64,000 bases of DNA from Rectinema subterraneum (GTDB lineage: Bacteria; Spirochaetota; Spirochaetia; Treponematales; Rectinemataceae): positions 56,324 to 120,323 of the forward strand of contig WESA01000003.1 of assembly GCA_009768935.1 (NCBI GenBank), in the 5' to 3' direction. Positions within the stretch are counted from its first letter, which is position 1; each line of letters begins with the position of its first letter. Under the pieces are notes generated by a model, which saw only the letters and a program-made list of their open reading frames with translations, did no database searches and was not told the DNA's origin. Position numbers and translations under genes: made by a program. Below, piece by piece: positions 42,880 through 52,291 of this stretch.

Positions 42880-44009
42880 ACGAGGAACTGGTGAAATCGA
42901 GATTTGCCAGCCTGGATTTGAGCCAGGGGCCAGGAAAGCCTTTCCTGCTCTGGAAAGAACTGACCAGCAAGGTTTTGCTCTGGACAGCCGGAGGGACGCT
43001 TTTCCTGTCTCTCGTGATTTCATTGGCTGAACTGTTCTCGATGCTGTGGAAATTTCTAGCCAGGAACGCATCCTTCATCGATATATTGAAATGGATCGGT
43101 TTTGGCATTCCCAAGCATATTGTAGATGCAGCGCCTGTCGCCTTTCTGTTTGCGATTGTCTTCATTTTGAGTGAATGGCATGCGAATAATGAGCTTGAGG
43201 CCGTATTCAGCGCAGGCATTTCTCTCCAGCGTTTTGTGCTGCCCCTCTTGCTGGTGTCGGTTTTGCTCTGTGCTACGGAATATTTTGTCACTGATCAGAT
43301 CGCAATTCCCTTTCTGAGGGAACGCAGTACGCTGCAATCCGGTATTTTAAGGGAATCTGACAGCCGATACGCCGTTCCCGCGCTGATGGCTGATAAAGGC
43401 AAGAAGGTTTATACATATCGATTTTATGATGAGAAAAAGGGGCGCATCTATGATATCTCGGTTATCGAGCGGGATGATTCCGGAGCGCTCCTCAGAAAGA
43501 TTTCCGCAAAATATGCCAGTTTTGAAAACGAGCTTTGGGTTTTTTCGGATGCGATCATATATAAGAAATCCCGCGATGTTTGGGAATTCGCTGAAGCACC
43601 TCGGTTTTCTGATCCTGCATTCGATGAGCCGCCCGCAAGTTTCATGAGGCCGACAATGGATGTCCGCTTTATGAATAATGCTGAATTGAATGGCCATATC
43701 GCTTTTCTTAAATCTGCAGGGCTGCCCGCTGAAGATGCGGAAGTGGAGCAGCAGCGGCGAATTTCATTTGCGTTTACTCCGCTGGTTGTTGTCGGGCTGG
43801 CGGCAGCGTTTGCTGGGCGTTTCAGAAAAAGCATTTTTCTGCTCAGCCTGCTTTCGAGCCTTTCTAGCGCTACGTTGTATTATGTCGCGCAGATGCTGGC
43901 CTCGCTTGCTGCAAAGGCGCGCATGTCCAGTGCTGGTTTGGCAATCTGGAGCGTAATGTTGCTTTTTGCCGCTGCCTCGACTGTTTCATATTTCAAAGCA
44001 AGAACTTGA
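42876..44009 (+). CDS. LptF/LptG-family permease (second)
   Basis: 377 residues with the same layout as the preceding gene: N-terminal membrane segments (about 28-50, 68-90 and 108-128), a periplasmic domain and three C-terminal membrane segments. The start overlaps the first permease (ATGA), so the two are made together, as expected for a heterodimer. Their presence suggests an exported lipopolysaccharide-like lipid, although treponemes proper are thought to lack classical LPS. Confidence 0.85.
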   Translation: MNEELVKSRFASLDLSQGPGKPFLLWKELTSKVLLWTAGGTLFLSLVISLAELFSMLWKFLARNASFIDILKWIGFGIPKHIVDAAPVAFLFAIVFILSEWHANNELEAVFSAGISLQRFVLPLLLVSVLLCATEYFVTDQIAIPFLRERSTLQSGILRESDSRYAVPALMADKGKKVYTYRFYDEKKGRIYDISVIERDDSGALLRKISAKYASFENELWVFSDAIIYKKSRDVWEFAEAPRFSDPAFDEPPASFMRPTMDVRFMNNAELNGHIAFLKSAGLPAEDAEVEQQRRISFAFTPLVVVGLAAAFAGRFRKSIFLLSLLSSLSSATLYYVAQMLASLAAKARMSSAGLAIWSVMLLFAAASTVSYFKART

Positions 44010-44046
44010 GCATATATTATATTTTATAAGCAATAAGGAATAACAG

Positions 44047-45189
44047 ATGGCTAATTCCATTTTTATTGAAAAACATAGAGATCCGTCCTGCAGAGCGCGA
44101 ACAGGAACACTTTTTCTTCCTCATGGGGAAGTGGAAACACCCACGTTCATGCCTGTCGGCACGAATGCGACCGTGAAAGCGGTCGAGCCTGCAGATCTCG
44201 ATGCGATGGGGTTCAATATCATCCTCGCAAACACATATCATCTCTTTCTGCGCCCGGGCCCCGATATCATCGCGAAAGCAGGTGGATTGCACGGATTTTC
44301 TGGCTGGAAAAAGAATTTTCTGACCGATTCGGGAGGTTTTCAGGTTTTTTCTCTCTCCCAGTTCAGAAAAATCCTACAAGAAGGTGTGCATTTCAAATCG
44401 CATATCGATGGATCTTCTCATGTTCTGACACCCGAGAAAGTGGTTGATGTCCAAGTTGCATTCAATTCTGACATTCAGATGGCGCTCGATATCTGTGCTC
44501 CATGGGGAGAGACCGAAAAGAAGGCCTTTCGGGCAGCCATGCTGACCTATGATTGGGCAAAAAGGGCAAAATCGCAGTGGATCATGCATCGTGAAAATGG
44601 CTATCAGGGGAATCTTTTTGGCATCGTGCAAGGAAATTTTTACGAAGAACTAAGAAAACTCAGTGCCGAGCAGATATCGGAGCTCGACCTGCCAGGAATT
44701 GCGATTGGAGGATTGTCTATCGGTGAACCAAAAGAGGCCTATATCGAGTATCTCGAATTGACTTCAGCGCTCCTTCCTTTAGACAAGCCGCATTATCTCA
44801 TGGGAATTGGAACTCCCGACTACATAATCGAAGCGGTCCGCAATGGTATTGATATCTTTGACTGCGTGTATCCTACCAGGACTGCGCGAAATGGCCTTCT
44901 ATTTACTTCAAAAGGTCAGATCACAATCAAAAAAGCCATCTTCAAAGAAGATTTTTCTCCGATTGATCCCGAGTGCAGCTGCCATGTCTGCAAGACATAC
45001 AGCCGAGCATATTTGCATCATCTGTTCAGGAACAATGAGATTCTCTATTCTATGCTCGCCAGTCAGCACAACCTGCATTTTACGGCTGATTTTGTAGGCA
45101 AAATTCGCAGGGCCATCGAGCAGGACCGCTTCGAGGCATTCGCCCGGGCATTCATGTCTGGCTATAGCGAAGCCGCAGCTGCAGAATGA
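44047..45189 (+). CDS. tgt: Queuine/preQ1 tRNA-ribosyltransferase
   Basis: 380 residues. The catalytic Asp is in 'TDSGGFQVFSL' (about 94), the second active-site region is 'DIFDCVYPTRTARNG', and the zinc site is 'CSCHVCKTYSRAYLHHL' near 315-331. It exchanges guanine 34 for preQ1 in tRNAs; the product is then handled by QueA (18044-19174). AAGGAA precedes the ATG. The short A+T-rich gap before it may hold a promoter. Confidence 0.96.
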   Translation: MANSIFIEKHRDPSCRARTGTLFLPHGEVETPTFMPVGTNATVKAVEPADLDAMGFNIILANTYHLFLRPGPDIIAKAGGLHGFSGWKKNFLTDSGGFQVFSLSQFRKILQEGVHFKSHIDGSSHVLTPEKVVDVQVAFNSDIQMALDICAPWGETEKKAFRAAMLTYDWAKRAKSQWIMHRENGYQGNLFGIVQGNFYEELRKLSAEQISELDLPGIAIGGLSIGEPKEAYIEYLELTSALLPLDKPHYLMGIGTPDYIIEAVRNGIDIFDCVYPTRTARNGLLFTSKGQITIKKAIFKEDFSPIDPECSCHVCKTYSRAYLHHLFRNNEILYSMLASQHNLHFTADFVGKIRRAIEQDRFEAFARAFMSGYSEAAAAE

Positions 45190-45214
45190 CAAAGCGCATC
45201 GAATCAAGGAATAA

Positions 45215-45254
45215 AAAATCCGGGCTGTCGCCTATGCTGGGACGCCCGGATTTT
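45215..45254. terminator. Bidirectional terminator between tgt and greA
   Basis: An 11-bp perfect stem, AAAATCCGGGC (45215-45225) with GCCCGGATTTT (45244-45254), can fold on either strand. An A run on the left arm and a T run on the right arm supply the U tract in both directions. It separates two convergent operons. Confidence 0.8.
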
Positions 45255-45269
45255 GAAGACATCTTCTTT

Positions 45270-47957
45270 TCAGAATTCTGCTTTTGTAATCTTTAGCACC
45301 TTGTAGCTGAACTTGCGCTCATTGATCGTAAAGTTCAGAGTCTCCCCAACTTTGTGGTTCAGAAGATGCTTCCCTAATGGCGACAGATACGAAATCACTT
45401 GTTTCTCGGGGTCGGATTCCCATGGCCCCAGAATCGTGAATAATTCTTCCTGCCCTGAAGCGAGATTCTTCAATGTCACTTTGGTGCCGAATGATATGCT
45501 TGTTGTATCCACATGCTCGGGGCCTATAATCTGCGCACGATCGAGCTCGTTCTTGAGTTTGCCGACCTTGGAGTTCAGCTCGTCCTGCTTTTCCTTGGCA
45601 GCCTTGTACTCGGCATTTTCTCTCAAATCGCCGAGAGAGAGGGCAAATGCAATTTCTTTCTGGTTGGCAGGGACATCGATTTCCATGATATGGCTGAGCA
45701 GGCGCTTCTTTTCTTCGTATTTCGAAGCAGTCACCATAAGGCCATGTGACACTGTAAGCCGCTCGTTGCCATCATAAAACTTGATGTCGGGGAATCTTTC
45801 TCCGATCTTTTTCTTTATGTTGAGCTTGATTGCAGGATCGACCTCTTTTATGTCGGCCAGCATCGAATAGACGCGCTCAGTGACCTGCTGCGGTGCATCC
45901 TCGAGGAATTCTTCGAGGTCTTTTTCCTTGAACAGAATATTCTGTACGAGCTTGTTGATCTTGCGGTTTTCGGTCGTATCTTTGTGGCTGTCTATTTCCT
46001 TGAATGTGATATCGAGTATATGGAGAAGCGTAAGAATAATCTTTTCCCGCACAATGCCGAGTTCCTTGAGCCAGGGCTTGTCTTTCAGATCTTTGGCAAG
46101 CCAGATGAAGGCCTCGCGCATATCCTTGTAGTTTTCCACGATATACATCGCTAGGCGCTTCAGCTTTTCTTCCTGGTCTGCATTCTCGAGCGCTTCGAGC
46201 ATTTTGTTGGAGCGAGCATAGGGGAGAAGCTGAATATAGATATCGGGCCAATTCGGGATAAGTGTTTTGATATTCTGAATGAATTGATTCTTGAGCTCGG
46301 TGTCCTTCAGCCCGAGATAGATAGGAACAATGCTGTCTTTTATCTGCGCGAATAAGTCGGGGAATCGTATCGTGACATGCTGCTGAAGCCTGGGATATCT
46401 TGTGGACAGTTCCTTAAGCAGCAGATACGAGCCAACGACATATTCGTTCACCTGACCGATCTTGAGGAACGACACGAAGTAGGAAAGCATATCCTCGAAA
46501 TAATCGGAATCGATATCGCTCATCTCAATGTAATCTCTGAAATATTGGGCGCGCGCGAAGAAATTCTTTTCTGCCTTGAACTGGGCATAGATTTTTTCCT
46601 CGAATGAAAGCGGCCGGTCGCGAACGATGAAGGTGGAAATATCATCAGACGCATTGCCGAACATCGGATCGGTTTTCAAAATTTCTTTGGCGCGCGAACT
46701 CCATGAATTCCATTCAGATGTCGAAAGAATAGAAGGCACCAGCTCGGCTTTGATGCGTTTCATATCAGCGCGATTATCAAAACTCTTTATAATTACCTTG
46801 ATTGCCCATGCGGGATCTGCCTTTACCTTGTCTCTCAGCTTTTCTTTGGGCCATGTTGCCTTAAGAACCCAGATGTGATCTTTGGACAGAGTGGTAAGGC
46901 TGTCGAACCCCATTTTCAGCGACATGTGGTGGTTGCGCGATTTCGAGAAATCAATGACTATTTCGTCGTTGGTGACATTGGAAATGCGACCGATGCTCCA
47001 TGTTCTGTGGAAAACGAAATTGCCTTTGTCAAATGCGATGCGCTTCTCGAAATCAGCGATGGCTTCATGCAAAGACCTATAGGTCTGTGTCAAATTGGAG
47101 AGCCGCACGCATTCATCGAACATCGAGTGACCGGAGTAGATTGCAGTATAGCAATCGAGGAATTCTTTGCGCAGGGCAGGGTTGCGCTCGTCGTATTCGA
47201 TACTGAGTTTGAGGATATCGAGTGCAGTCTCCCATTTTTCATTTTTCTTGTACCAGGCATAAAGATCCATGAGCAGCATCGCGGCCTTTTCGGGCGAGAT
47301 CTGCTTGGCGATCTTTTTCTGCGCATGGAGGAAAAAGTCCAGGTCTTCGGGAGACAGGTCTATAAGTTTGAGCCATATATCTTTTATATTTGCAAACAGA
47401 CTTTTGTTTATATATCGAATCAGGGCTTTCTTGTAAAAATCGATGGCTTCTTCCGTACGCCCATTTTTCTCTTTCCATTCCGCTATGAGCTGCGCAAGTT
47501 CAGCTTCTTCCGTATCGATGCGTACAAGTCGTTCCCACACTGCATAGCGCTGTTCGATTTTATCGTCTTCCGCATAGCACTCGGCAAGCCGCATGAGCGC
47601 AATGCGGTTTTCTCCGTAGTCCAGCATGCGGTTGCAAATGTATTCGACAATATTGGTTTTCTTGCTGTCAGCAAACAAATCCATAAGCTGCACAAGGTAG
47701 GATTCATCTGCTGGCTGGCGCATGATATTTAAAATGCCTGCAACATAGAGTGCAATGACGCTGTTCTTTGTCTGCGAAAGATGATCTGTGCAAGTTTTTA
47801 TTATATCATCAGTTACACCTTGCTGAACAGCGTCTTCAACAAGACGATCAAGTTCTTTGAGGCTGGCGACAGAATAATTGGCCATAAGCGTTCTGGTCCA
47901 TTTTTCTTCGTTCAGCATCAATTGCAATTTTTCATTCAACGGAGACTCGGCCATCAT
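45270..47957 (-). CDS. greA: Giant GreA transcript cleavage factor with a helical-repeat N-terminal extension
   Basis: 895 residues. The C-terminal 160 residues are a complete GreA: a coiled-coil N domain with the acidic tip 'LGDLRENAEYKAAKEKQ' and a C-terminal FKBP-like domain. The first 730 residues contain TPR-like helices (about 60-250), a beta-rich segment near 'HRTWSIGRISNVTNDEIV' and further helices. I recall long GreA proteins of this type in Treponema and somewhat shorter ones in Chlamydia. GreA restarts backtracked RNA polymerase; the role of the extension is unknown. A GGAG box precedes the ATG. Confidence 0.9.
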   Translation of the reverse strand: MMAESPLNEKLQLMLNEEKWTRTLMANYSVASLKELDRLVEDAVQQGVTDDIIKTCTDHLSQTKNSVIALYVAGILNIMRQPADESYLVQLMDLFADSKKTNIVEYICNRMLDYGENRIALMRLAECYAEDDKIEQRYAVWERLVRIDTEEAELAQLIAEWKEKNGRTEEAIDFYKKALIRYINKSLFANIKDIWLKLIDLSPEDLDFFLHAQKKIAKQISPEKAAMLLMDLYAWYKKNEKWETALDILKLSIEYDERNPALRKEFLDCYTAIYSGHSMFDECVRLSNLTQTYRSLHEAIADFEKRIAFDKGNFVFHRTWSIGRISNVTNDEIVIDFSKSRNHHMSLKMGFDSLTTLSKDHIWVLKATWPKEKLRDKVKADPAWAIKVIIKSFDNRADMKRIKAELVPSILSTSEWNSWSSRAKEILKTDPMFGNASDDISTFIVRDRPLSFEEKIYAQFKAEKNFFARAQYFRDYIEMSDIDSDYFEDMLSYFVSFLKIGQVNEYVVGSYLLLKELSTRYPRLQQHVTIRFPDLFAQIKDSIVPIYLGLKDTELKNQFIQNIKTLIPNWPDIYIQLLPYARSNKMLEALENADQEEKLKRLAMYIVENYKDMREAFIWLAKDLKDKPWLKELGIVREKIILTLLHILDITFKEIDSHKDTTENRKINKLVQNILFKEKDLEEFLEDAPQQVTERVYSMLADIKEVDPAIKLNIKKKIGERFPDIKFYDGNERLTVSHGLMVTASKYEEKKRLLSHIMEIDVPANQKEIAFALSLGDLRENAEYKAAKEKQDELNSKVGKLKNELDRAQIIGPEHVDTTSISFGTKVTLKNLASGQEELFTILGPWESDPEKQVISYLSPLGKHLLNHKVGETLNFTINERKFSYKVLKITKAEF

Positions 47958-47967
47958 ATTCTCCTCT

Positions 47968-48918
47968 TCATCCTACATACAATGCATGTATCGATTGATC
48001 AAGAATCTTGATCTTGAGTGATACAGAATGCCATCCGGCTTCATCGCCCTGAGCCTTCAGATAGTCCGCCATCCAGAAGTAGCGGTTCAGAAGGCGGGGC
48101 AAAAGGCTCGACCGGCGCTGTGGAGATTCCCTCAATTCGATCTCGATCTGGCGAGCTGATGCCGATATTCGATTATATTCGGCAGTACTCAGTTCGCGCT
48201 TCAGATTGAAAACGCCCCAGATTTCAGCATATACAGGAATCCATTCAGCAATATCATTTCCAGAATAGCCTAAATTGCGCACATTTTCAATGATCTTGAG
48301 AATGAATTCAGATTCGAGAAAATCGATTTCTACAGCTTGCGGATCGATAAAAAATGCTTCTCTGAAAAGCGCTTTTGAAAGGCGGGCTTCACCAGCCATT
48401 GCGTAGGCATCTGCAAGTTCCGAAAGAATTGCTGCATCGTTTCGCTGCGACTGGGCGGCTCTCTCAAGATGCACGATAGCTGTTTCGATGTCTCCTGTTG
48501 CCTTGCGGGAACGCCCTAATCGCAAATCGATGGCCGCTCCGAGGGATTCTTTCTGTTCATCCGGAAGGGCAAGGTACTGATCCAGCGCCAAACCAAAAAT
48601 GAAACGCTTGAACGCATAGCGCGTTGTTTCAAAGCTTTCCCCGATATGGCCAAGAAATACCATGAATTTTTTCCATGAAGCGCAGAGAAAATCTCCGCGA
48701 TCCAGCAAGTTTTTTGTATCAGGCATGTTGAGAAGCTGCTCTTTCCAGAACTGCATGCATTTCATCGCAAAAAGAACTTCAGGATGCTCGAAGTCTGTCT
48801 TCAATGCACGTTCGAGAAACAAGTCTGCGCTCTGAATGTCAGCATTCTTGAGGCTTTCATATGCGATAAGGAGATCGCTGGCGGCTGACGCATTCTTGAT
48901 CTGAGGCTGAATTGCCAT
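47968..48918 (-). CDS. TPR-like helical protein upstream of greA
   Basis: 316 residues, largely alpha-helical, with at least two TPR-like units (about 20-60 and 130-190, 'AIVHLERAAQSQRNDAAIL' and 'ELADAYAMAGEARLSKALF'). There is no signal peptide. It ends 10 bases before greA, so the two are co-transcribed. It might assist the TPR-like extension of GreA, but this is inference from position. AAGGAG lies 12 nt upstream of the ATG, which is rather far. Confidence 0.7.
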   Translation of the reverse strand: MAIQPQIKNASAASDLLIAYESLKNADIQSADLFLERALKTDFEHPEVLFAMKCMQFWKEQLLNMPDTKNLLDRGDFLCASWKKFMVFLGHIGESFETTRYAFKRFIFGLALDQYLALPDEQKESLGAAIDLRLGRSRKATGDIETAIVHLERAAQSQRNDAAILSELADAYAMAGEARLSKALFREAFFIDPQAVEIDFLESEFILKIIENVRNLGYSGNDIAEWIPVYAEIWGVFNLKRELSTAEYNRISASARQIEIELRESPQRRSSLLPRLLNRYFWMADYLKAQGDEAGWHSVSLKIKILDQSIHALYVG

Positions 48919-48952
48919 GAAGGCTTTGAACTCCTTGCTTTTATCTTGTGTA

Positions 48953-48982
48953 ATAGTATCCGAGCGATGAAATATTCGTCAA
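48953..48982 (-). promoter_or_regulatory. Promoter of the TPR-greA unit
   Basis: Minus strand: TTGACG (48982-48977), an 18-nt spacer and TACTAT (48958-48953). The start site would be about 25-30 nt before the ATG, leaving room for the AAGGAG box. Confidence 0.5.
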
Positions 48983-49043
48983 TGCGTATATCATTTGTCT
49001 ATTGAAGTTTGCGCGATTTCGAGCTGTCAATGTGAAAATCGGC

Positions 49044-49073
49044 TTGGCAAAAGCCGCAGATTTGCATTATTCT
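49044..49073 (+). promoter_or_regulatory. Candidate promoter of rpe
   Basis: TTGGCA (49044-49049), an 18-nt spacer and TATTCT (49068-49073), then 9 nt to the rpe ATG with no ribosome binding site. It faces the greA-unit promoter about 60 bases away. Confidence 0.4.
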
Positions 49074-49082
49074 GTTGACTGT

Positions 49083-49745
49083 ATGAAAATGCCGATTATA
49101 GCGCCATCAATTTTGTCTGCGGATTTTCTGGAAATCGGTGCCGCGGTCGAATCGATTGAATCCAGCGGAGCTGAATGGCTCCACCTCGATGTCATGGATG
49201 GCCATTTTGTGCCCCCCATAACATTCGGGAACAAAATGGTATCAGATATCCGCAAGCGAACTGGCCTGTTTCTGGATACGCACCTTATGATCGAGGAGCC
49301 TGAGCGTCACATACATGCTTTTCTCGATGCCGGTTCCGATGCAATTACGTTTCATGCTGAAGCATGCATTCATTCACACCGGCTTTTGCAGACAATCCGG
49401 CATTCGGGGAAAAAAGCGGGTATTTCGATAGTGCCTTCTACCCCTGTTAGCCAGATTCTTCCTTTGCTTCAAGCGGTGGATCAGGTGCTCGTGATGACTG
49501 TCAATCCCGGATATGGAGGCCAGAAACTCCTTCCTTTCTGCCTTTCGAAGGTCGATGAACTGCGCGATATTCGAAAAAAAGAAGGGCTCGATTTCCTGAT
49601 AGCGGTTGATGGAGGGACAAACCTCAGCACAATTTCTCAAGTCGCCATTCATGAGCCGGATATATTGGTTATAGGGAGCGCATTCTTTGCGGCTCAGGAC
49701 AAGCAGGCTTTTGCCTGTAGTATAAGGAGCGCGTGGAACGAATAG
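49083..49745 (+). CDS. rpe: Ribulose-phosphate 3-epimerase
   Basis: 220 residues of a TIM barrel interconverting ribulose 5-phosphate and xylulose 5-phosphate. It has 'APSILSADF', 'LHLDVMDGHFVPPITFG', 'DTHLMIEEP', 'MTVNPGYGGQ' and 'IAVDGGTN'. The start was chosen at the family N-terminus, with a further in-frame ATG two codons on. A longer frame from 49002 would run through the promoter. Confidence 0.94.
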   Translation: MKMPIIAPSILSADFLEIGAAVESIESSGAEWLHLDVMDGHFVPPITFGNKMVSDIRKRTGLFLDTHLMIEEPERHIHAFLDAGSDAITFHAEACIHSHRLLQTIRHSGKKAGISIVPSTPVSQILPLLQAVDQVLVMTVNPGYGGQKLLPFCLSKVDELRDIRKKEGLDFLIAVDGGTNLSTISQVAIHEPDILVIGSAFFAAQDKQAFACSIRSAWNE

Positions 49746-49808
49746 CATAGTAGGCAAAGCAAATTCTGTTTTAATATATCAAAATTGTGTGAGAGGACAA
49801 ACGCGAAC

Positions 49809-50699
49809 ATGAAAAAGTACATTTTGGGGCTCTTGCTCTTATTGGCGGGCATATCGCTTTCTCTTCATGCCCAAGGGAATGATGAGATTTTTGCCAAATT
49901 CAGTTCTGCATTCGATCTGTTCAAAAAGGAAAATTTTCAAAAGGCAGGCTCGGAATTCGCTTTGCTGTACGAGACATGGTCGGAAAGCTCTCTGGCGTCA
50001 GACAGCTGCTTTATGGCAGCACAATCGTATTTCAATGCCGGCGATTATCCTACATCCTACCTCTACTGCGTGCAGTTCATTCAAAACTATTCTGATCATC
50101 CCAATATTCCTGACATGAAGTTCCAGCTAGGCCGCATATTCTTCAAAACTGGTCGCTTCAAGGACGCAATTATTGCTTTCGATGATTTTCTGAAGGCATA
50201 TCCCGGCAGCCCGCTTTTTGCTTCTGCTCTTTTCTGGAAGGCGGAAAGCTATTATCAATTAGGAGATATTGCGCGTTCCTTTCCTCTCTTCAATGAATTG
50301 AAAGAAAAATGGCCAGATTCGGACAAGGCCTCTCTTGTTTCCTGGAGGCTGAATGTGATGGGGCTGGAGGCGAGGGAAGCGAAATTTTCGCGTTTGATGG
50401 CGTACGAAACCGAAAAAGCAGCTCAAATGGAAATTGGCGGAATGCAGAAGGAAGCGCTGCAAGAACAACAGTATATAAGAGTATATTATCTTCTCAAGAC
50501 GCTTCGCGTTCGTAACGAACTGCCAGGCTCATCGAAATTGCCGCTGTATGTGCAATATACCCCCCAAAATGCTCCTGAAGTCGACTCGAATCTAAAGAGC
50601 CGCCTCAATAAGCTGAATGTACTTTTGGAAGCGAAAAAGCGAATCCTCGAGCTTCTCCTGGCTAAAATTGATGCATATATGAGGGAGATTTCTCCATGA
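49809..50699 (+). CDS. Exported TPR protein (CpoB/BamD-like)
   Basis: 296 residues. A signal peptide (about 1-22, cleaved after 'SLHAQ') is followed by TPR units (about 30-170, 'AAQSYFNAGDYPTSYLYCVQF', 'LGRIFFKTGRFKDAIIAFDD' and 'ALFWKAESYYQLGDIARSF') and a helical C-terminal part. The arrangement resembles periplasmic TPR proteins such as CpoB or BamD, but there is no lipobox. GAGAGGA lies 11 nt upstream of the ATG. It is coupled to the next gene (ATGA). Confidence 0.75.
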   Translation: MKKYILGLLLLLAGISLSLHAQGNDEIFAKFSSAFDLFKKENFQKAGSEFALLYETWSESSLASDSCFMAAQSYFNAGDYPTSYLYCVQFIQNYSDHPNIPDMKFQLGRIFFKTGRFKDAIIAFDDFLKAYPGSPLFASALFWKAESYYQLGDIARSFPLFNELKEKWPDSDKASLVSWRLNVMGLEAREAKFSRLMAYETEKAAQMEIGGMQKEALQEQQYIRVYYLLKTLRVRNELPGSSKLPLYVQYTPQNAPEVDSNLKSRLNKLNVLLEAKKRILELLLAKIDAYMREISP

Positions 50700-51742
50700 A
50701 AAGATCCTTTGCGCTGCTTGCTGTTATATTTTGCTTTACGAGTGCAGCCACCGCGCTCGATCTCCGAAGCGGACTAGTGAGAATTGCGACCGACGACCTG
50801 ACACTGCGTCCGATGCTGTATCGACTAGTAGATATAGCCGGAAAAAAGAAATATGAGCCGATTTGGTACAGCGATGATCCCCGGACAAGCTTCATAGTTA
50901 TCAATGTCGATGGCAGAATCTACCGGATGGGTTCGTCCCAGGAGTACCAGACTTCCCAGAAGCAAATTGCGAACGGAATAGAAATTGAATACCGCTCGAT
51001 AATCAACCGGGTGACACAGCGGATTCAGTTTGCATCGCTTGCTGGCTCGAGGGTCGCGAATGGGTTTCTTGTCGAAATTGAGGTGGAAAACTTTACCTCG
51101 CGCGATATGAAAATAATGCTCAAGGAAGTATGCGATACCTGGCTCGGCGAAAAGTCAGGAAATCATATCGCGCTTGCTTCCAATCCAAAGGTCATTGATG
51201 AAATGTACCTTACTCCTGATTCACAAGAGCCATATATCGTAAGCCCGGGAGAGTATGCGTCGGTTGCGCTTCTCTTCGACTCGGAGCCGAGGCCTGATGC
51301 AGTTGTCATTGCTAACTGGAAACGATTGAGCGACTCCATGTTTGCCTATGATTCTTCGCTTATGCGCGGCTTTACGCTTTCGCCATACTCCATAAATGAC
51401 TCGGCACTTGGGTTGTACTGGAATGAGAGAATTGTTCCTGCAAAAGGAGTCATAAAGGTTTCAAGCAGATGGCTTACCGGTGGTCCAGGAAATGAATTCC
51501 TCGCATGGCTGGCAGATAATTATCCTCCCAAAGCAGAGCAGCAAACAACCGAAGCGCAGCAGAATAGCACAGAACAGATGTCCCTGCCCGCGCTCGACGT
51601 GGAAGCAATCCGAAGTTTGCTTGCAAGAATAGACAGTGCAATCCAGAATGTCGATGTACTGAGCGATGAGGATTTGCAACAAATTCTGTCTGAGCTCGAT
51701 TCACTCGAACAGGGTGTAGCGAATCCGATACCCCAGAACTAA
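50696..51742 (+). CDS. Exported protein of unknown function
   Basis: 348 residues. A signal peptide (about 1-20, 'TSAATALD') is followed by a beta-rich domain (about 25-270) with 'VEIEVENFTSRDMKIMLKEV', then a Gln/Thr-rich linker and a helical tail (about 295-345). I do not recognise the family. Overlap with the preceding TPR gene (ATGA) suggests that the two periplasmic proteins act together. Confidence 0.7.
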   Translation: MKRSFALLAVIFCFTSAATALDLRSGLVRIATDDLTLRPMLYRLVDIAGKKKYEPIWYSDDPRTSFIVINVDGRIYRMGSSQEYQTSQKQIANGIEIEYRSIINRVTQRIQFASLAGSRVANGFLVEIEVENFTSRDMKIMLKEVCDTWLGEKSGNHIALASNPKVIDEMYLTPDSQEPYIVSPGEYASVALLFDSEPRPDAVVIANWKRLSDSMFAYDSSLMRGFTLSPYSINDSALGLYWNERIVPAKGVIKVSSRWLTGGPGNEFLAWLADNYPPKAEQQTTEAQQNSTEQMSLPALDVEAIRSLLARIDSAIQNVDVLSDEDLQQILSELDSLEQGVANPIPQN

Positions 51743-51768
51743 TAGAGCAACGGGGGGTTGAATACAAG

Positions 51769-52230
51769 ATGAGAGCAGTCATACAGCGAGTATCAGAAGC
51801 CTCCGTCACCATGCAACCGGAAGACAATTCCGGAGAGCGTCTTTGCGGCCGCATCTCGAATGGGATACTTGTGTATCTTGGTGTGGGGGTCGATGACACT
51901 GATGAAGATGCATCATATCTTGCTGAAAAAATCGCTCACCTCAGGATATTTATGGATCAGCAGCAAAAAATGAACCTTTCAGTGCTGGATCTTGGATATG
52001 AGGCGCTTGTCATTTCGCAATTTACTTTGTACGCCGATTCAAGAAAAGGCAGGAGGCCCTCGTATTCCCAGGCTGCGGAGCCAGCGCGCGCTCGGTACTT
52101 GTACGAGCTTTTCTGCAAAAAATTGCGCAACCAAGGCCTGCATGTGCAAACAGGCATGTTCCAGGAAATCATGCGGGTCCGCTACACAAACGAAGGGCCT
52201 GTCACCATTTTGCTTGATACAAAAAATTAA
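51769..52230 (+). CDS. dtd: D-aminoacyl-tRNA deacylase
   Basis: 153 residues. It removes D-amino acids wrongly attached to tRNA. It has the start 'MRAVIQRVSEASV', the 'SQFTLYAD' motif and the 'NEGPVTILLDT' motif with the Gly-Pro element. An 11-residue insert near residues 17-27 slightly lengthens the N-terminal loop. The stop codon lies inside the following terminator. Confidence 0.95.
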   Translation: MRAVIQRVSEASVTMQPEDNSGERLCGRISNGILVYLGVGVDDTDEDASYLAEKIAHLRIFMDQQQKMNLSVLDLGYEALVISQFTLYADSRKGRRPSYSQAAEPARARYLYELFCKKLRNQGLHVQTGMFQEIMRVRYTNEGPVTILLDTKN

Positions 52231-52257
52231 AAAAGGGGGTCTGACCCCCTTTTTTAA
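52227..52257. terminator. Bidirectional terminator between dtd and ppdK
   Basis: A perfect 14-bp inverted repeat, TTAAAAAAGGGGGT (52227-52240) with ACCCCCTTTTTTAA (52244-52257), and a 3-nt loop. A or T runs flank the G:C core on both sides, so it can work in both directions. A second hairpin, GGCGGGC (52264-52270) with GCCCGCC (52275-52281), lies between it and the ppdK stop. Confidence 0.88.
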
Positions 52258-52291
52258 ACCGTCGGCGGGCGAATGCCCGCCCTCTACTTGA

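Noticed and set aside
46875..47732. A 285-codon plus-strand frame opposite greA
   Set aside because: It is a shadow of the greA coding strand; the greA protein motifs and operon context are clear.
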